Part shown: piece after piece, positions 23,801-38,800 of the stretch
Numbering within the stretch: position 1 is the stretch's first letter
Layout of the letters: the number at the start of each line of letters is the position of its first letter
From: Lineus longissimus
Taxonomy: Eukaryota; Nemertea; Pilidiophora; Heteronemertea; Lineidae
NCBI RefSeq assembly: GCF_910592395.1
Contig: NC_088308.1
Coordinates: 24,507,501-24,567,500 of the forward strand
Length of the DNA: 60,000 nucleotides
Direction: 5' to 3'
Translations under genes and position numbers: made by a program
Notes under the pieces: generated by a model
What the model saw: the letters and a program-made list of their open reading frames with translations, nothing else
Told to the model about the DNA's origin: nothing
Databases searched by the model: none

Positions 23801-26800
23801 AAGAAATTCACTTTGCCTAAAAATGTAACCGCATCAACAAATAGAGTAATCACTTTTAAGACAAATGAAATTATGTCCAACGGATAAACAAATTTCACTT
23901 TCCTCTGGTAACACCAATTTACAGATAAGAAAATCAGTTGGACCAACATTCTCGAAGTAAGCTAAAAACTTTGTCAAGACTATTGAATGACTATGTTTGC
24001 ACTGACATAATGTGGTTGTACTTTTCCCCTCATCGAAACAACACCGACTTACTTTGTGGATCGATTGCTCGTGGAAAGGTAAATTTTTCTATCCAAGCTG
24101 GGCACTTAACCTTACAGTTATTGATGCCAACATAGTGGATGTCATCGTCTAGTGCATTAATACTGGAAGACCCGGAGAAGGAGCTGTGACGTTTTGGTCC
24201 CGGAGAAATTGATGGAGAACCATTAGGTGCACCTGAAAAATATGAATTAGGTTATATGTAACATGTGTAATATACTCGCCCACTATGTTCTTGGAGAAGA
24301 TAGAAATACACAGGGAATGTAGCTTTCACTCTGAATGCCCATATAGAGATCACTGCAAAAAGAAAACGAAATTTGTATAAGCTTCAAGACTATTACGATT
24401 TCTGTGAAAGTGACACATATATCTTGCTGTTTGGAGTCCACTCGCAGGCTATTCATCAGCAATTGGGTGTCAATGAGTTGTTGGGCTCTCGATCCAAACA
24501 TTTGACGGCATACAGCTAGCTGATATCACTACTTTGTAGCTGTTTACATACTCTTCTTGGCACAATATGATAACCACTATCTTCACCTAATCTGTCACTT
24601 ACCAATTCAGAAATAATACAACAGAGACAATAGCGTACCACCAACCACTCATCACCATATTTTATTATTTGCTGCATATATTTGGTTTCTATGACAAAGC
24701 GGTGATCTTTGGCAGCAGAACACACCTTGGTAATAGGAGTAATATCATAATGTTACTGCAGAGGATTCACTCTAGAAGCCTGTTATCTGTAAGTAGTATC
24801 AATTTAGACAATGCTATTCACTCTAACAATAAGATGGTGATGGAGAAACCATAAATACAGTAATCCCATCTCGAAGTTGAAATCATACTGTGAAACGTAA
24901 TTATTTCTGCCGATTTATTTTGCGATTTCCTTTTTGAAAACGAAAATAGGCAGGGACACCACTCTATTAAATACAGCATTCGCCAGTCCTTAATAGAGCA
25001 ATCCTACAATATTCCCCTTGGGCATAATCCGTATTGCATATGATTTATAAATGTTATGACTAAATAGTTAATAGGAAGTAAATAATTGCCGTGTTTAGCG
25101 ATCAAGTGGACAATATGGTAGGGTAATTAATGTCCCGGCCGTCATGTCCATGGTCAATATATCTGACATTGTGGCAAAAACAGACAAGCTAAACAAGGAC
25201 TGTGTTACTGAATACTTTGAAATATTTTTAGGCATGGTAGGGTAATGAAATGATAGGTCCTTTAACACTCGTTGCCACATTATGATAGCATTTTGCCATC
25301 ATTTACTCCGGGCCATTTCCATCAACAAGCAACCATTAAGCAACATATAAGACATTTCTCTGTACAGCGTCTGTCCCCCTCCTAGTAAATAAGGATGCAG
25401 TACTGCCAGACACTCCATCAACTACTCTTGAGACAACTTGACAAATCGGGTTGAACCCAATCTCGTATCTCTTTCTGCAGACAACAATTTTAATCAATCA
25501 TGAAAGATGCGGATATGACACAGACACTTTAATCGGAATGGGAGAAAAAGAATCTACATTTTACATTCATCAACAGCTTTCTTGAGACAGAGAGTGCTTT
25601 TCTTGTCTAATAATCATCATCCACTCTCAGTGATACTTGGTTCTTAAACCAATAGTTCTCAGCTCAGAGTCATCGCTCGCTGCTAGTTTCTGCCTGAGGC
25701 AACAAGTGGCTTTCCTTTCTCATAATCATCAGCACATCCACCAAGCTGTTCTCTGACGTGATCATCTTTCCTTACAAAGCAGCTTGGTTCTCTAACCACT
25801 AGTTTCTAGCTCAATCATCGGTTCACCTTAAGGCAAGAAACGGTTTCCTTGTATCATAATCATCAGCACCTGCAGCTGTTTTCTGACCATCTGCTTGATC
25901 TAATACCACGAACACTGAGGGCATATGGATTCATGGTTTGACTTTATCTATGTCGTAGACAGACCCTAACAGAAAGTACAATTTTGGCCACATTTCTCCC
26001 AATTGTAAGGGCAATAGGTTCGCTGGTGGATACACCACTTTTTGCTATCTTTTGTCCACTATTTGCAGCACTGTAAAACATGTTTTTGGCAACATCTGGG
26101 AAAGCAGGCTGCAAGAAAATACAACTCTAGTGATAAAGACCATGCCTTGATATGACAACTGATGAAATATATAGAATATCACAAAAGTGATCCTCTGACT
26201 CATATATCGTATCCACAGACAGTGGGTAACGGCCTATTTTAGTCAACTAACCAACCTCTATCACGTTTGATATTTATGACCCGATCCTTTTCACATGACA
26301 TGGCAATTGCCCATAATAGATTCTCAAAGACAACCTTATCAAACATTAAAGCACATCTCTTCACAGGAGACGTCATGAACAGAATCAGTTTTTGTAAAAT
26401 ACAGACGTTCCTTCACCTTTTACATTTGGCCAGAAAGCAAAGCTTGGTAATCGTCATAACAATAGACAAGAAACACGCTGGTACGAAATATCGTCAAAAA
26501 TTAGGCGAACTTCCTAAGAACAATCAACTATAAAGAGAACAGAGAGAGAAAATGCTTTGATCATTCGACAGAAAGCGTTGTCCGTCAATAATGCTTAAAG
26601 ATCCATTGATTGTGGGATACAGGTCTTCTCTCTCAGAGACAGGTGAAAAACGTGAGCAATCAGAGGAACACCATTTGCGACACAATGACGAAGGTGTCAC
26701 CCAATACAAAGCCTTTTGAAGGACATAGGTTTATGGCGTATCAAGCAGAAGGCATCCGGTGGGATTTATATTAAGCAAAGAGTTGTAACAGAGTGATTGG

Positions 26801-29800
26801 CGTATGCTTACAGCACATAGCACAATGTACTGTGCAGCCTAGACCCACAGCAGCAAGACTTTTTTTAGCCACTCGAATTCAACAAGTCAACAGTCAAGGG
26901 AGAGTAAATTGAGCTATTGAGCTAGCATTACCAAGAAACAACCTCCAAGACTGATCTTTGAAGTCTAGCTTATTTGATGATCCAAACAATTTAATCCAGA
27001 ATACCTGGGTTTTTTTCAGCAGAACCAGCATTGTGCTTGCATTTTCATCTATCATTTTCCAACCAGAGTCAGAATCCCAGATAAATAGATTAACAGCTCC
27101 TTTATCATGAGATGGACACAGCCATTTTGTTCTCAACCCAAAACATGCAAACACGTAACCCCTGACGTTTTTTGCCCTTTTCACATCAAAGAAGGTCTTT
27201 GACACCAGTTACTGATATTCTTTGTTGATAATTCATTTGAGCTTTTTCTGGATGTTCTCTTGAAGAAAAAGGAAGACAAGAAAGAACCATTTTTCAATTA
27301 TGGCAGCATCATCTTCTTCATGCCAGAGATATGTCTTATGTTTTGATGCACTACAAGTAGTATAGGAAAGTTCTCTTATTACTTCGAACAGGGTAAAACA
27401 GCAATTAGAACTCAAAGCACCTATCGATTCTGAAAGCAAATTTCTAAACTGACTTTTGACCTGGAAAGTTTAGAAAGCCTTACTAAGGCCTTTATAAAAG
27501 GACACTATATTTGGCTAATCAGGGTCTTATCTTCTTGGCACACAGCTCAGCCAACTGTCAGCAACTGCAATATCGTGTTTTTACAATGACAGTGACAAAA
27601 CTGTCAGTTGTTAAGTCCTCCACTCCGCAACTAACCCATAGCTGTCATGGAATGCCTTTGTGACAGTAAATTCTATTTCCTTCATATCATAAATACCGAG
27701 GAATATCAATTCCCCTTACATGGTTCACCAGATTCCTAACACGCTAGATTTATTCCACAATCAAAATTTCATCAATCTTTCCAACGAATAAAATTGATTT
27801 TTGTCGCATAAAACATGATTTATTCAGTTTGATTCAACAGCTATTATATCAGCTGCCTGTCCAAAAAAATGAAATAGTTAGTTCATGGCAGTTCCTCTAT
27901 CAGTCAATAAATTATGAGAGTGATGCAAAAAAACTTTACTAGTTTAATTACTTTCAGTTACAACAGCTAAAAGCTGCATTAATCAACCTGAGGGACAACA
28001 GCTGGTAAGTTCCTGCAACATTAATTGAAAGAATATAATGGTACGCTGAAGAAAACTGACAGAGCAATATAGCCATATTTTGGAAACACACCGTCTAATT
28101 TCAAGTCAATTTCCATCTAAAATCAATATTGCTTGTCCCCTTGAAATCTGTTCGAAAATGTTACACTGACCTTTCATCACCATGCACATATCTCCATTCT
28201 CACACTTTGCACCATCTAATATTCTTCTTGGTAAATACACTTAACACTCATTAGATATCAAATTTATCCCCATACCATCATTCCCTTTGCTCATTATGTA
28301 GTTGACTGCATGAGTAACAGTTTTGTGCCAGAATGGTTCAAAAGCAAAGAAAATTAGCTAGAAATCTGGGAAAATGGGTAAACACATACTCTGTCAATTT
28401 CTTTGTGGATGATCAGAAAAGATAAAAGATCGGTTTATATAAATTTCATCATCTCATATAGTATACAGGTTGCACAACACTATGTTAAAGCAAGTTCAGG
28501 CTTCAGCGTCAATCAATCTGCTCAAAGGATGAGGTATTCTGTGTGCAACTTTAAAAAATTGACAAAATATCCCATTAATGCTTTTGAACAGAACGAGACA
28601 TTTATCACAATACATCAGATTTATAAAACGCAAAAGACCTGTGAATCTTCCTGTAGGGTCTACACCCACACCATAATCAAGAAAGCAATTTCTAGCAATT
28701 TTGAAATTTCAGCTGGGCAACTGGAATAGGCGACCGGTGAAGTTTCAAGAAGAAAATAATTGATAACCCTTGAGTCTAAAAGTGTTCAATTACTGGTAAT
28801 CTTACCTTTTTTAGCAACACACGTAACAACGGTGTCTCCTTTGACTTTCAGAATGACTCCTTTCATTGTGAGGCCTGTTAGTGTCATGAGAGTCCGCCAA
28901 CCATGGTCTGCAGAATCCATAGCAATGGACGACAAAATAACCAATAATCCAAGCAAATTATGTTTGAACACGCAGGTTTTATAATCCAGTTCTCACAGCA
29001 GACGTGTGTTCAGTTTGACTCCGACCACGTTTAGAATCCATGTTGACATATTGCATTAAGAGCTTTCATACATGATTCCATAACAAACCATCATTTAAGG
29101 TCAATTAAGTAGCAATCAGAATTTATTGATATTTGATACTGTCCTGATAGTTCGGTCAACTGCAATCATCATGTTGCGTAACCCATATGTCATACAACTG
29201 GAAATACAGTACTCTTTTTAAGTATTTGTGGAGGCTAGCTATATATCACCACACACCAGAACTATCACAATTTCCATTTGATACTTTTTGTGCACATGGA
29301 AGGGTCTAGATGGACGTTTCAATGTTTCTAGAAGAGAAAACAAGAAAGTATTCCTTTGATTCAAAGGGTTACACTGCAATTTTATAATGAGTATCCAACG
29401 ACACCCATTTCCTATATGGCTAGAAAGCAATCTTGAAATTGAAAGTAAGCTGAGATATTCAAGAGTTTATCACCAACTTTACCTAGCCATCCATCACATT
29501 TCAGAACTTTATAAACATGATCATCAATGAGATGAGACACTTTACATCGGAAATTGCTTTGAGTTTGAGACCATCCCTGTCACATACCTTCACCCAGAGA
29601 TTATACTCTCTGTGTTTACCTTCAATCAGCTGAATCCTGCAAGACCGGGTTTACATAAGATTCATGCTGTCACGTGTCACCAGCCGTTCCATGACCTGAG
29701 ATGACATAAAATGATGCTGAAAAGACATGCATAAATCCTTTTGTAGCCCTCTCTGTTGAAATGGCTGGATTGTTTAACAAGTTGCTGTTGACAAGACAGT

Positions 29801-32800
29801 GGAAGTGACGAGTGCATGTGAAAATGTGAACTTGATGTCAACACTAAAGGGGACCATATGTACGTTCTTCAACGAGATTGACCTGTTCAATATCCAATAT
29901 TTCTTTCATAGCCAAGTTTTTTGAGAATTGTCAGAAATCGACGAGAATGGCTGGAGTGAAGCTAGGACATTTGATAGCAAGCCAATCCAAACATGTCATT
30001 CCGATGCAAAATTCTTGTTAAAAACTATCTGTAAACAGGAGACAGCAAAAAGTACTCCTGGTCTATTTGGCTGCTTCTCCAATGACTAAGATACAAATAA
30101 TGATGTTTGTAGAGCGAGGGCTGCAATAGAGGTCAAGAATGTGACTTTCAACAGATCGCTTTCTCAACATTCTTCTACATCAAAAGACAGATTCAAGCCA
30201 GGTTTTCCCCCAGGCCAAACTACATGTATAGTGTCCTCATGGCAAATTTGTCGCTTGAAACATGGTATTCTATCAACAACTATGCAGATTTGATTTTACC
30301 ATTGTCATGAATGTGCCAATCTAATCAGAGGACACAGTTTCCTGAGAATCCTCAAGGGGAGTACCTGACAATAGCTTCGAGATATGGATAACTTTATGAG
30401 CATAACTAATGTCAAGCCTTTATTCTTATAATCTCGAAATCAAATTAGTTCTCTTTATCACAAACCTCTGCCTTGGGCTTGGGTCATTACCTACAGTAAC
30501 CTGTTGCTGTACAATTGAATAAAGTATATGTGTGCTACACTTCCGCTACACCGTCTGTAAGCCAAGTGATGACCATTTCAAGTCATAATGGACAGATACA
30601 AATACATGTACATGACCTGACCAAATATCCATAGGTGATATTAATATGGGGTTTTAGCCAAATATATCGCACTGTCCTTCACCCTTATCGATAATCTATT
30701 GGAGGAGCTTTCATGGGAATGTGAATGTAACAAGAGAATCACATCAACTGATTTATGGCTCAATGTGGCTCAATATTTCGACCAAGCCTTCTTGTCACTT
30801 CGGTTCTCGCAAAATTTGAGAAGATACAATTTTCCAAAGATTTAGTTTCTGATTATAGCAGAATAAGTGAGAATCTGGTTTAAATGAAGAGACAGCAGTA
30901 GGCTACATGGCACATTGGCCTTGGGATAGTCTGTGTAACCTTTTTATGAAAATTCATTTTGATACCTCTAACCTTCAAGCAGGCCTCATAAAATTTCTTC
31001 CGATAAGGTAGGTACCAAATGGGGCCATGCAAACTGCTTCTTTATTTCTTCAAATGTCAAAGACATCGTGATAAAGATGTCATCAAATTTACACCCGACA
31101 GTTAAGATATAGATATATAATCTGTTATCATTAACGTGACACAGCCTTCCTACCCTTTTGTTCACTTTTGCTCGAAACGGATGTGACTTTTGGTTGAAGC
31201 TGATGGGTGCCAGAGAAGTTTGATTTATTCCCGGGGAAACCAGGAAATGAAGCCACCCTCTTGCATTAGTCAGTTCAAACTTTGGTCACCTCATCCAACA
31301 TGTGGAGTCAATTCTTTCCTAATTCACCTGAAATGTTTTAAGCTGTGTGAATATCATTGAGGCTGCAATAAGGATGGCTTTCAACATTCAGTTGGCACTA
31401 ATGGCCTGACTTTCATACAGAAAGCTAGACCATCACTGTCACGTGATGATTGGTTGATTGAAGTGTATTGGTTGGTTGACTGGTTGGTTGACTCTAGATC
31501 ATATTCCTGTATTCCGATTGGTCAATAATTCTTGGTCTGTGATTGGTTGATTTATGATCTAGACCATAAACTGGGACTCCGGCCTGCTATAACTGTAAAC
31601 CCTCCTCTAAATAAGGACCTATTCAAAGAGCGTGCCTCTAGTCCTTCCCCGTATTTCTCAAGATTTTGATTTACTTCTGCTTGACATCTGCAATGCATGA
31701 TCAAATATCAAAAGAAGCAACTGGCTTCCAATCTTTCATGTCACCAATCTGTCCCTACAGCAATGTGTTTCATCAAGGTGCGGATATGAAACACACATTG
31801 TAATCATGTTTGTTGGGTGATCACCCTCTACTGATCTCTCATGGTTCATTCACTCCATTGTTTGATCAGGTTTCAAAAGAAGCAACTATGCCTCGGAATG
31901 GATCGTTCATGCCAATTAGATTCCTCAGATCTGTCCCTAAGCATTGAGCCTATAGTGGGGTTATTGCCCATCAAACTGTGTCATATACAAAGGGAGTTCC
32001 TACAGACCACTGTAAGTGATGAAAGCATCGTGACTATTCAAGCCGCTGTTGTACATTGTGCCGCTTTTGTACTTGAAGACTCTTACAAAAGGATGATGAT
32101 CAAGTGAAAACAAGTCCAAAACAAGATGTATAAGAATAAATGAGGCATGTTGATGAGAGATACTTCCGGTTTCCCTCTGGCCACAGATCTCCCCCACCAC
32201 CATAACACGAACTTTTAAGGAAGGAGAGAAGGAGCGGGAATAAGTATTAGCTGTCACAAACATGATTCTGTCTCAATTATTTGGCCTGAAATCACCCCAG
32301 ACCACAGAGTCAACCCACAATTCCCCGAAGCAACTCAAACCTGACAGAACACAAGCTGCATCATTATCCTATTATCCAGATCGTTACCTCCGTGGTGCCA
32401 TCGCAAAAAGAGACACCGGGAGAATTGGATCGCTCAAATGAACTTATCGCCGCATAATAATGCATGGTCAAGATAAAATTGGATTTTCATCGGAGGTTGA
32501 GTCAATGATCTTTGTATGCTAGAGATGCTGCCAAGTTTTTAGTTGACCGGTTCAAGTGACATGCGATGATCATAGTGTGATATTCTTGGTTAAGATGCAT
32601 CACTTGACATTAGGGGTGATAGTGGGTGCCATAATGATGTTATGACAAGACAATCAGATGATCAAGTGATCTACAGTTTGAAGAGACTGGCTCGTACTGT
32701 CTATTGTTGCACACTTGCAACAGTTCTGTTCACAATTACCAACTGCAGAAATACAATGTAGCACTGAGCAACCGCAAAATCAGAAAGGTATAGAAAATGG

Positions 32801-35800
32801 CTCTTGAGGCACTGACTGGCATCTTTGACCCTGAAGACCGACTGCAAAGATGTCCTCCCCTCCCGACCCCAGGTGGTGTGTGTGTCTGGGAAGTAAGCTA
32901 TTCAACAAGGCTTCACAAGATCAGGCTGACTGTTAATAACGGTAAATTAGCTCTGGATTGGTACATATATCAAGACTATTTTAGGAAACATCTCATATCC
33001 AATAGTCTGTAACATTCGTCATCAGCAAAAACTTAAAGGCCAGATGATGACAGTGAAAGGAGATAAACTTTCAGCTGACATAATTTTTACCTCACGTTGA
33101 CTTGCAACTTCATTGACAACACAATCATGCCTGATCTTCTTTGGGCAAATCATCACCAATCATGCACCTTTCTTTTAATCATTATAACTGAAATAGTGGG
33201 CTCCTCAAAAATTCGTGGAACTGAATCACACTTTTTGTGCCAAAGCTTTGTCATCATCGCCACATCCGATAAACCAGTGAATAATAATGACAAAAAGAAG
33301 AAAAAATCATTAGTTGGTATGAGACTCTGAGCTGACCTTAACGACACCCACGGAAGACGTCACAGTCCACAAAAACACAGGAAAGTACCTCTCAAATAGG
33401 GAAATAGATGAGGAATTTACCCCTTTTTCTACCACTAGACACTGTGGGTAACAGAAACACCAGCAATGTGCTCCATGAGAAGTGTATTTTTGTACCAGTG
33501 TGGAGTTAGTATTTTTTTATGAATCACAGAAAGAGCAGACCGTCAACAAAAATATAATGAATATCCGGGATTTCTTTCTACTGAATATTGTATGAAGAGG
33601 TCACAATCCTATTCCATTGCCAATAACCTGGCAACAAAAAGCAGGAGAAGCAAAAATCCAAAACCAGTTGTGAATCATACATATAATTAACCAAAGAATC
33701 TGACCACTTGTTTTATCCTATTACCTTCACTGAATGAAGCAGAAAAGACCTATAGGCAGAAATCTCGCTTTTTCCAATAAACCATGGAGGTAACAAACTA
33801 TGTCTATTCCTGATGAGTTGAGACAACACGTGGTAAGACCAGCCACCAGCCACTCACCGCACTACCAGCACACTCCACTGAATTTTCATACTGGTAATCC
33901 AATCATCGTGAACAACACCATTGTCAAGATCTATGTATGACAGTGAAAATCAAGGGAACATCGAACGGAAAAACCTCCCTACTTTCCTCAACTCTCAAGT
34001 CACTTTTTGGTTTTAGACTGAAAATGTATCCGATGATCTCCCGCTGAATATTCATACACCAACTGCATGCGACAACACTCTGATGATGAAATAAGTGTTG
34101 GACGAGGCATGATCAACAGAGTGGGATAATCCGTCCACAATCTTTGCTTTGCCAGCTTGGTTGTGGCGATATAATGATAGCGTTACGCCCAGAAGTGATA
34201 TTGAAAGAACCACATTCTCAATCACAATTTGTACACTGCCACGGGTCAGATCTTTGACCGATCAGACATGACGAAATATTCTCCAACTACAAAGCTATAG
34301 AGATCGACTCAATCTGCTGTGGTTAATTAGTGTGAGCATGGTGTCGTGTGTTACAGGAGGGTTACTTTGGTAAGGATAATGAGTCCTTCCTCAGACAGAG
34401 CCACATGCTGACGGTAAAATTACTTCGGGAATGTGACAACATGTTTTCGCGTGCTCTCCTGCAGGGAGCTTGCGGCGTAAATACCTATGCACCGCTGATC
34501 AGAAGATGGATAACTCGGCATGTCATTTAATTTCGACAGAAATGTACATTATGGCGTTTTGAGGAATCTAACGTCAGGCTAGAAGATACTCTAATGGATA
34601 AACTGATGAAATCAAAGGACATCAAAGCCGGTAGCTTTTGTAACTGGAAAAAACACATTTGTAACAAAGAAAAGAACTCCGGCTGAAGTGTTAGATTAGA
34701 GTGACGATACTGGAAGGGTGATCAGGCACAGGAATAGGTCTACAATCGATAGCAAACCCTCTGAAATGGGAAACCCTGGGGATTCATGAATGCTATTTTT
34801 AAAAGGTCCGTTTATGTCAGAGAGCTGGTTGTCCAGCTTGCAGAGTAATAAAGACAGGTTTTGCAACACATGTATATAATATGACAATAGATCTTTGTCG
34901 TTTGTAAGTTGTTGTTTGAGCTCATCCCTAAAACCAAGGACCCTCATTCTGACTGAGGTGTATGAAATCATAGCATGATGCATCCTGCAGGCTAGCATGG
35001 AAAATGCACCAACAACATAATTAAAACAACAACTCACTACATAGTCGAGTATGTCACTCAGTTGGATGCCTTGAGCAAACTCGGCATCAAAATGTGAAAG
35101 AACCCTTTCAACCAACAGAATGTGACATTAACGGCAAAAAAAATGGAACCTTTATTCGTTCAAAAATTGAATTTCTCTATTAGGCAACTCATTATCAGAG
35201 AGGACGTGCAGCTACCACTTAGAATCATCTGCCGAAGTAATTTACGTCACTTGCAGCAAAGATTTAATTGGGGAAGTAATTCATTTAGGATCTTGGGTAG
35301 ACAGTAAGGATATTTCTCCCCAGGTAAAATTATTTTCTTGGATGAAAAGCATGCCAATCAATGGTTGTTGGGCCTTCATGGCATCCCTCTTTAACTGTCA
35401 TGGTTGTCCCCTGAATGTCCAGTAAAATGTTCTGCTAATAACATCCTTTAAAGGGTAAGTATCATTGATTATTTGGCATTTGGTCATGAATTTATTACTT
35501 TTTGTTAATTTTCACAATTTCCAAACTTGAAATGTGAATAAATTCCTTCATCAATCATCAATATTTACTAGCGTGTATTATATATTAGCGATTCTCTTCT
35601 GCATCTCACTCCACCTGGAAATTTCAATTATATGCTTTGATTGATTGATTATTCAATTGGCAGCCTGATAATCCTCCTAATGAGCTAATGGGAGGAAATG
35701 GACTGTAGTATAATCTGACTGCTGTACCATAATCCTCCTTCCAACACCATCAGTGTTGGCTGTGCTGGTGCTGCCCCTGGGAAAATAACATGAATCACAC

Positions 35801-38800
35801 ATGGCAACATCATCAACAGCAATAACGAAAGCAGAAATTTGGTTGATCATCGAAACGATAGATGGAGTTTGTGAAAACACTAGACGTTTCACACCAGCAG
35901 CATCATGTTCTGAACAGGGCAGATTAGAAAACTGTCATTTCCTTACTCAGCCATGAGCCAGTTACCACAGAACCACTGGATTTTGGGCTCAGGTATTTTT
36001 TTTAATTGGGGAAAAAAAGAGCATTTACCTGTGAATTTGTCAGCTTCACAACTTGGAGAGGATGGTGTGGGCGTCTGTCTTGTTTTCTCTTTGAAGTATT
36101 GCGTCCGACATGTAAACTTGCGATGGAGTTCCTTCAGCTTCTCACTCATTACACTACTAACTCCAGATAAACTACTGAAATAACCAAGAAAGACATTCAA
36201 TGTTCGCTCATTGCTGTCAATGCTCTTCTTGTCCAATACAAATTCAAAGGTGATAAGGATTGACGAATACAAATTTGTCCTTTTTTGGATATTTGGGCTG
36301 GGGATAGACAAGTAAAGAAGTGATATGTGATGGACCTAATACTTACAGTGACCCACTGCCACTCAAGAATGACCCTGACGAGTCTCTCTTCTTGAGTCCC
36401 AGTAGCTCGCTCCATGTCGACTTGGTGCTGCTCACACTGCGGATACTAGGGCTAGGGATAGGTGAGTACGGAGGTGATATGGCAGATGGTGGCTGGACTG
36501 GTGGAATACTGTGCCCTCTTCTTGATGCCAGGCGACTTCCATTGCCTGAGCAGTCCACCCCTGCAAAATACAAGTAAGGTAGAATACTTAAACACGTCCC
36601 AGCACATACCAGCTACTGAAGTGGAAAAAGTAGATCTAAAAAGCTGTTGTCCTCTCCGCAGCTGCACATTGTTTAGGGGTCCATTCCTGAAATTGAATGT
36701 GATCGGGTTATTGCATCAATAGCTCATTGAGCCCAAGAAACGTTCCACTTTGGTCTAAGATAAGTAATGTCTTGTGGCTTCTTTAACCACAACTAATTCT
36801 TTATGAAACAGCTCCATTCCCCATCACTCCATTGACTGTCGAATGCTGAAGATTATAATTCACACAGTTGATATGAACCAAGGGACAATTTCTTGCCACT
36901 AAGTGTTATTGCAAACTAGACATAAAATTCAATAATAAATCTCATGTATGGAGAAATTGTGGTCTTATTGATCGACAAGAGGGTTTTCACATCTTGGGAA
37001 GCCAGGCATAAGATGGGATTCTTCAACATTGAGAAGACAGGTGGACTTGCAGAGAAGCCCAGCAAAAGATCTATAGTTGTTATTCACTGCAAAACTACAG
37101 GCAATGCAATATTTGAATGAAAAGAGCCACCAAAAATGTCCAGGATCTATTTCAATTGGTTGACTCAATACAAGCTGTTTTCAGACTCAGTGTAAGAGCT
37201 GGTGGTAGTAGATCACTAAATTGGTGAATCAACTGAAGATGATTGACAAAATATTTTTTTCTCATTTCTTCACTCAGGCTTATTTGCAGTCCCAGGATCT
37301 TAAGAGGAAAGGTGCATCACATAAGGAAATACAGCATTGAAAGGAAAGACTTGTTTGCATGTTCAAATGAAGTTCTTTCATGCTAGATAATTGGCACCCA
37401 ACTATATACACACGAGATGGCAAAACAAATGCTCATCACAATCTATGAATTATGGAGCAGAGGCGTTTTCTCATGATAGAATAAACCTCCTGCAAGGCAA
37501 ATCTACATAGCAAGCAGTCTAGCAGCATTTGCATAGGGCAATCAGATAACTGTATGCCGCAGGGATAGACATCCACAGAGAATGCCTTACATTTGTAACT
37601 CTTCCTTGCAAGAGCTAGATTAGAAATCAGAACCGATATACACGTATACTAAAGAAGCCACCCAGAATTCAGTCTTGCCTTTTTTACAGCAAAAAAGTTC
37701 TCATTCCAACCAGAAATTTGGACAGGAATCTTCTTGAATTGGCATTCTGTAGCATCCATACCCGCCACGACGACCACTAAAGAAGCGCTTGCTTATAAGG
37801 TTATTCATGAAGGAAATTTGACTGAGACCCTTCTTGAATTGGCAAACAGGCTCAACCAAGTTCATTAGGAGGTAGGTCTGACATCATATCTGCTTCCAGC
37901 GTGGTTTATGGGAAAGTCCTGCAATATTTCCGTTCCACCGAAACATGACATAATGACCATCACATGAATTGGGATCACCAACCCACTGTCCATCCAAATT
38001 GTCTATCCAGACAAAAACTTAGAAAGGCACTGACAAAACAAGGTCACATTTTACAGAACCTCATTACAAAGTCTTCCTGGAATTACTATGTATGACCACG
38101 ACCATTACAACTGGTGCGGATATTACTATTCCATCTACATCGCTAACCCCAATTAGATAGGAGTCAACCCTAAATCCCCTACAACTAAAAAAGACATCGA
38201 CGCATCGCATTCCACTCCTTTGACAGAAGATAGATGAGACGGCATGAGAGGATGGCTGGATTAATCAGGCGCTTTAACAATGCTGAGCCAGGATGCCAAC
38301 TGAGGAGACTGAGGATGCCATAGGGTCAAGTAATGAAGGGCTATTACACAGCTAGGAGTCATGTTTCATTGGTTGGTCAGGTTGGGTGAAGTGTGATTTC
38401 AGTCTCTGTTTTCCCAAGTCCGGGCGGCCTCACCACTAATGACTGCTTCATAACACACATACCCACAGCAGATGGTCAATGGATACAGCCAATAGCTCGA
38501 AAAAAAGAAAGAGGCTATCCAAAATGCCAGACCATCATCACCTTAAAGATCAGAGATTACTATTCAATAAAGCAACTGTCAGTATTGGTAAAATTACCAT
38601 CGATTTCTTCCCAAGATGTGTTGAGAGCTACACGTTTCTCTAAATCCCTAAAAGAGACGTGCCAATGTTCAATCAGAATTTTAATACCATGGAATTAGAG
38701 TTCGACATGTATGCTACATCAGGAAATAATCAAAGCACTTTCAAAAGACGTACAACCTAACAGGCTGCTTCCTTAAAGAAGAAGTCTTTTGAGATATGCT

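Larger units (their letters stand above)
24233..36028 (-). other. CNG channel intron 3 (about 11.8 kb)
   Basis: The intron is bounded by donor GTAAATGC (36028-36021) and an acceptor ending TTTTTCAG just before 24232. It contains a diverged tandem repeat at 25582-25900, a possible isolated exon at 28971-28802 and an inverted-repeat block near 31494-31562. Otherwise I see AT-rich DNA with no convincing exons. Several ORFs of 60-140 codons occur, no more than expected by chance at this base composition. Confidence 0.75.

Noticed and set aside
26894-27439. Two neighbouring minus-strand frames (27439-27233 and 27205-26894) as a small gene
   Set aside because: Composition looks somewhat coding, but a stop separates them, no acceptor with a pyrimidine tract is present, and no family is recognised.
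34696-35115. Minus-strand open frame of 139 codons in CNG intron 3
   Set aside because: No recognisable domain, no ATG with good context (it opens with TTG) and no paired splice sites. At this base composition roughly one frame of this length is expected by chance in 60 kb.
36343-36722. Plus-strand ORFs 36320-36577 and 36462-36722
   Set aside because: They are opposite the channel's second exon, which is supported by phase and by flanking splice sites.
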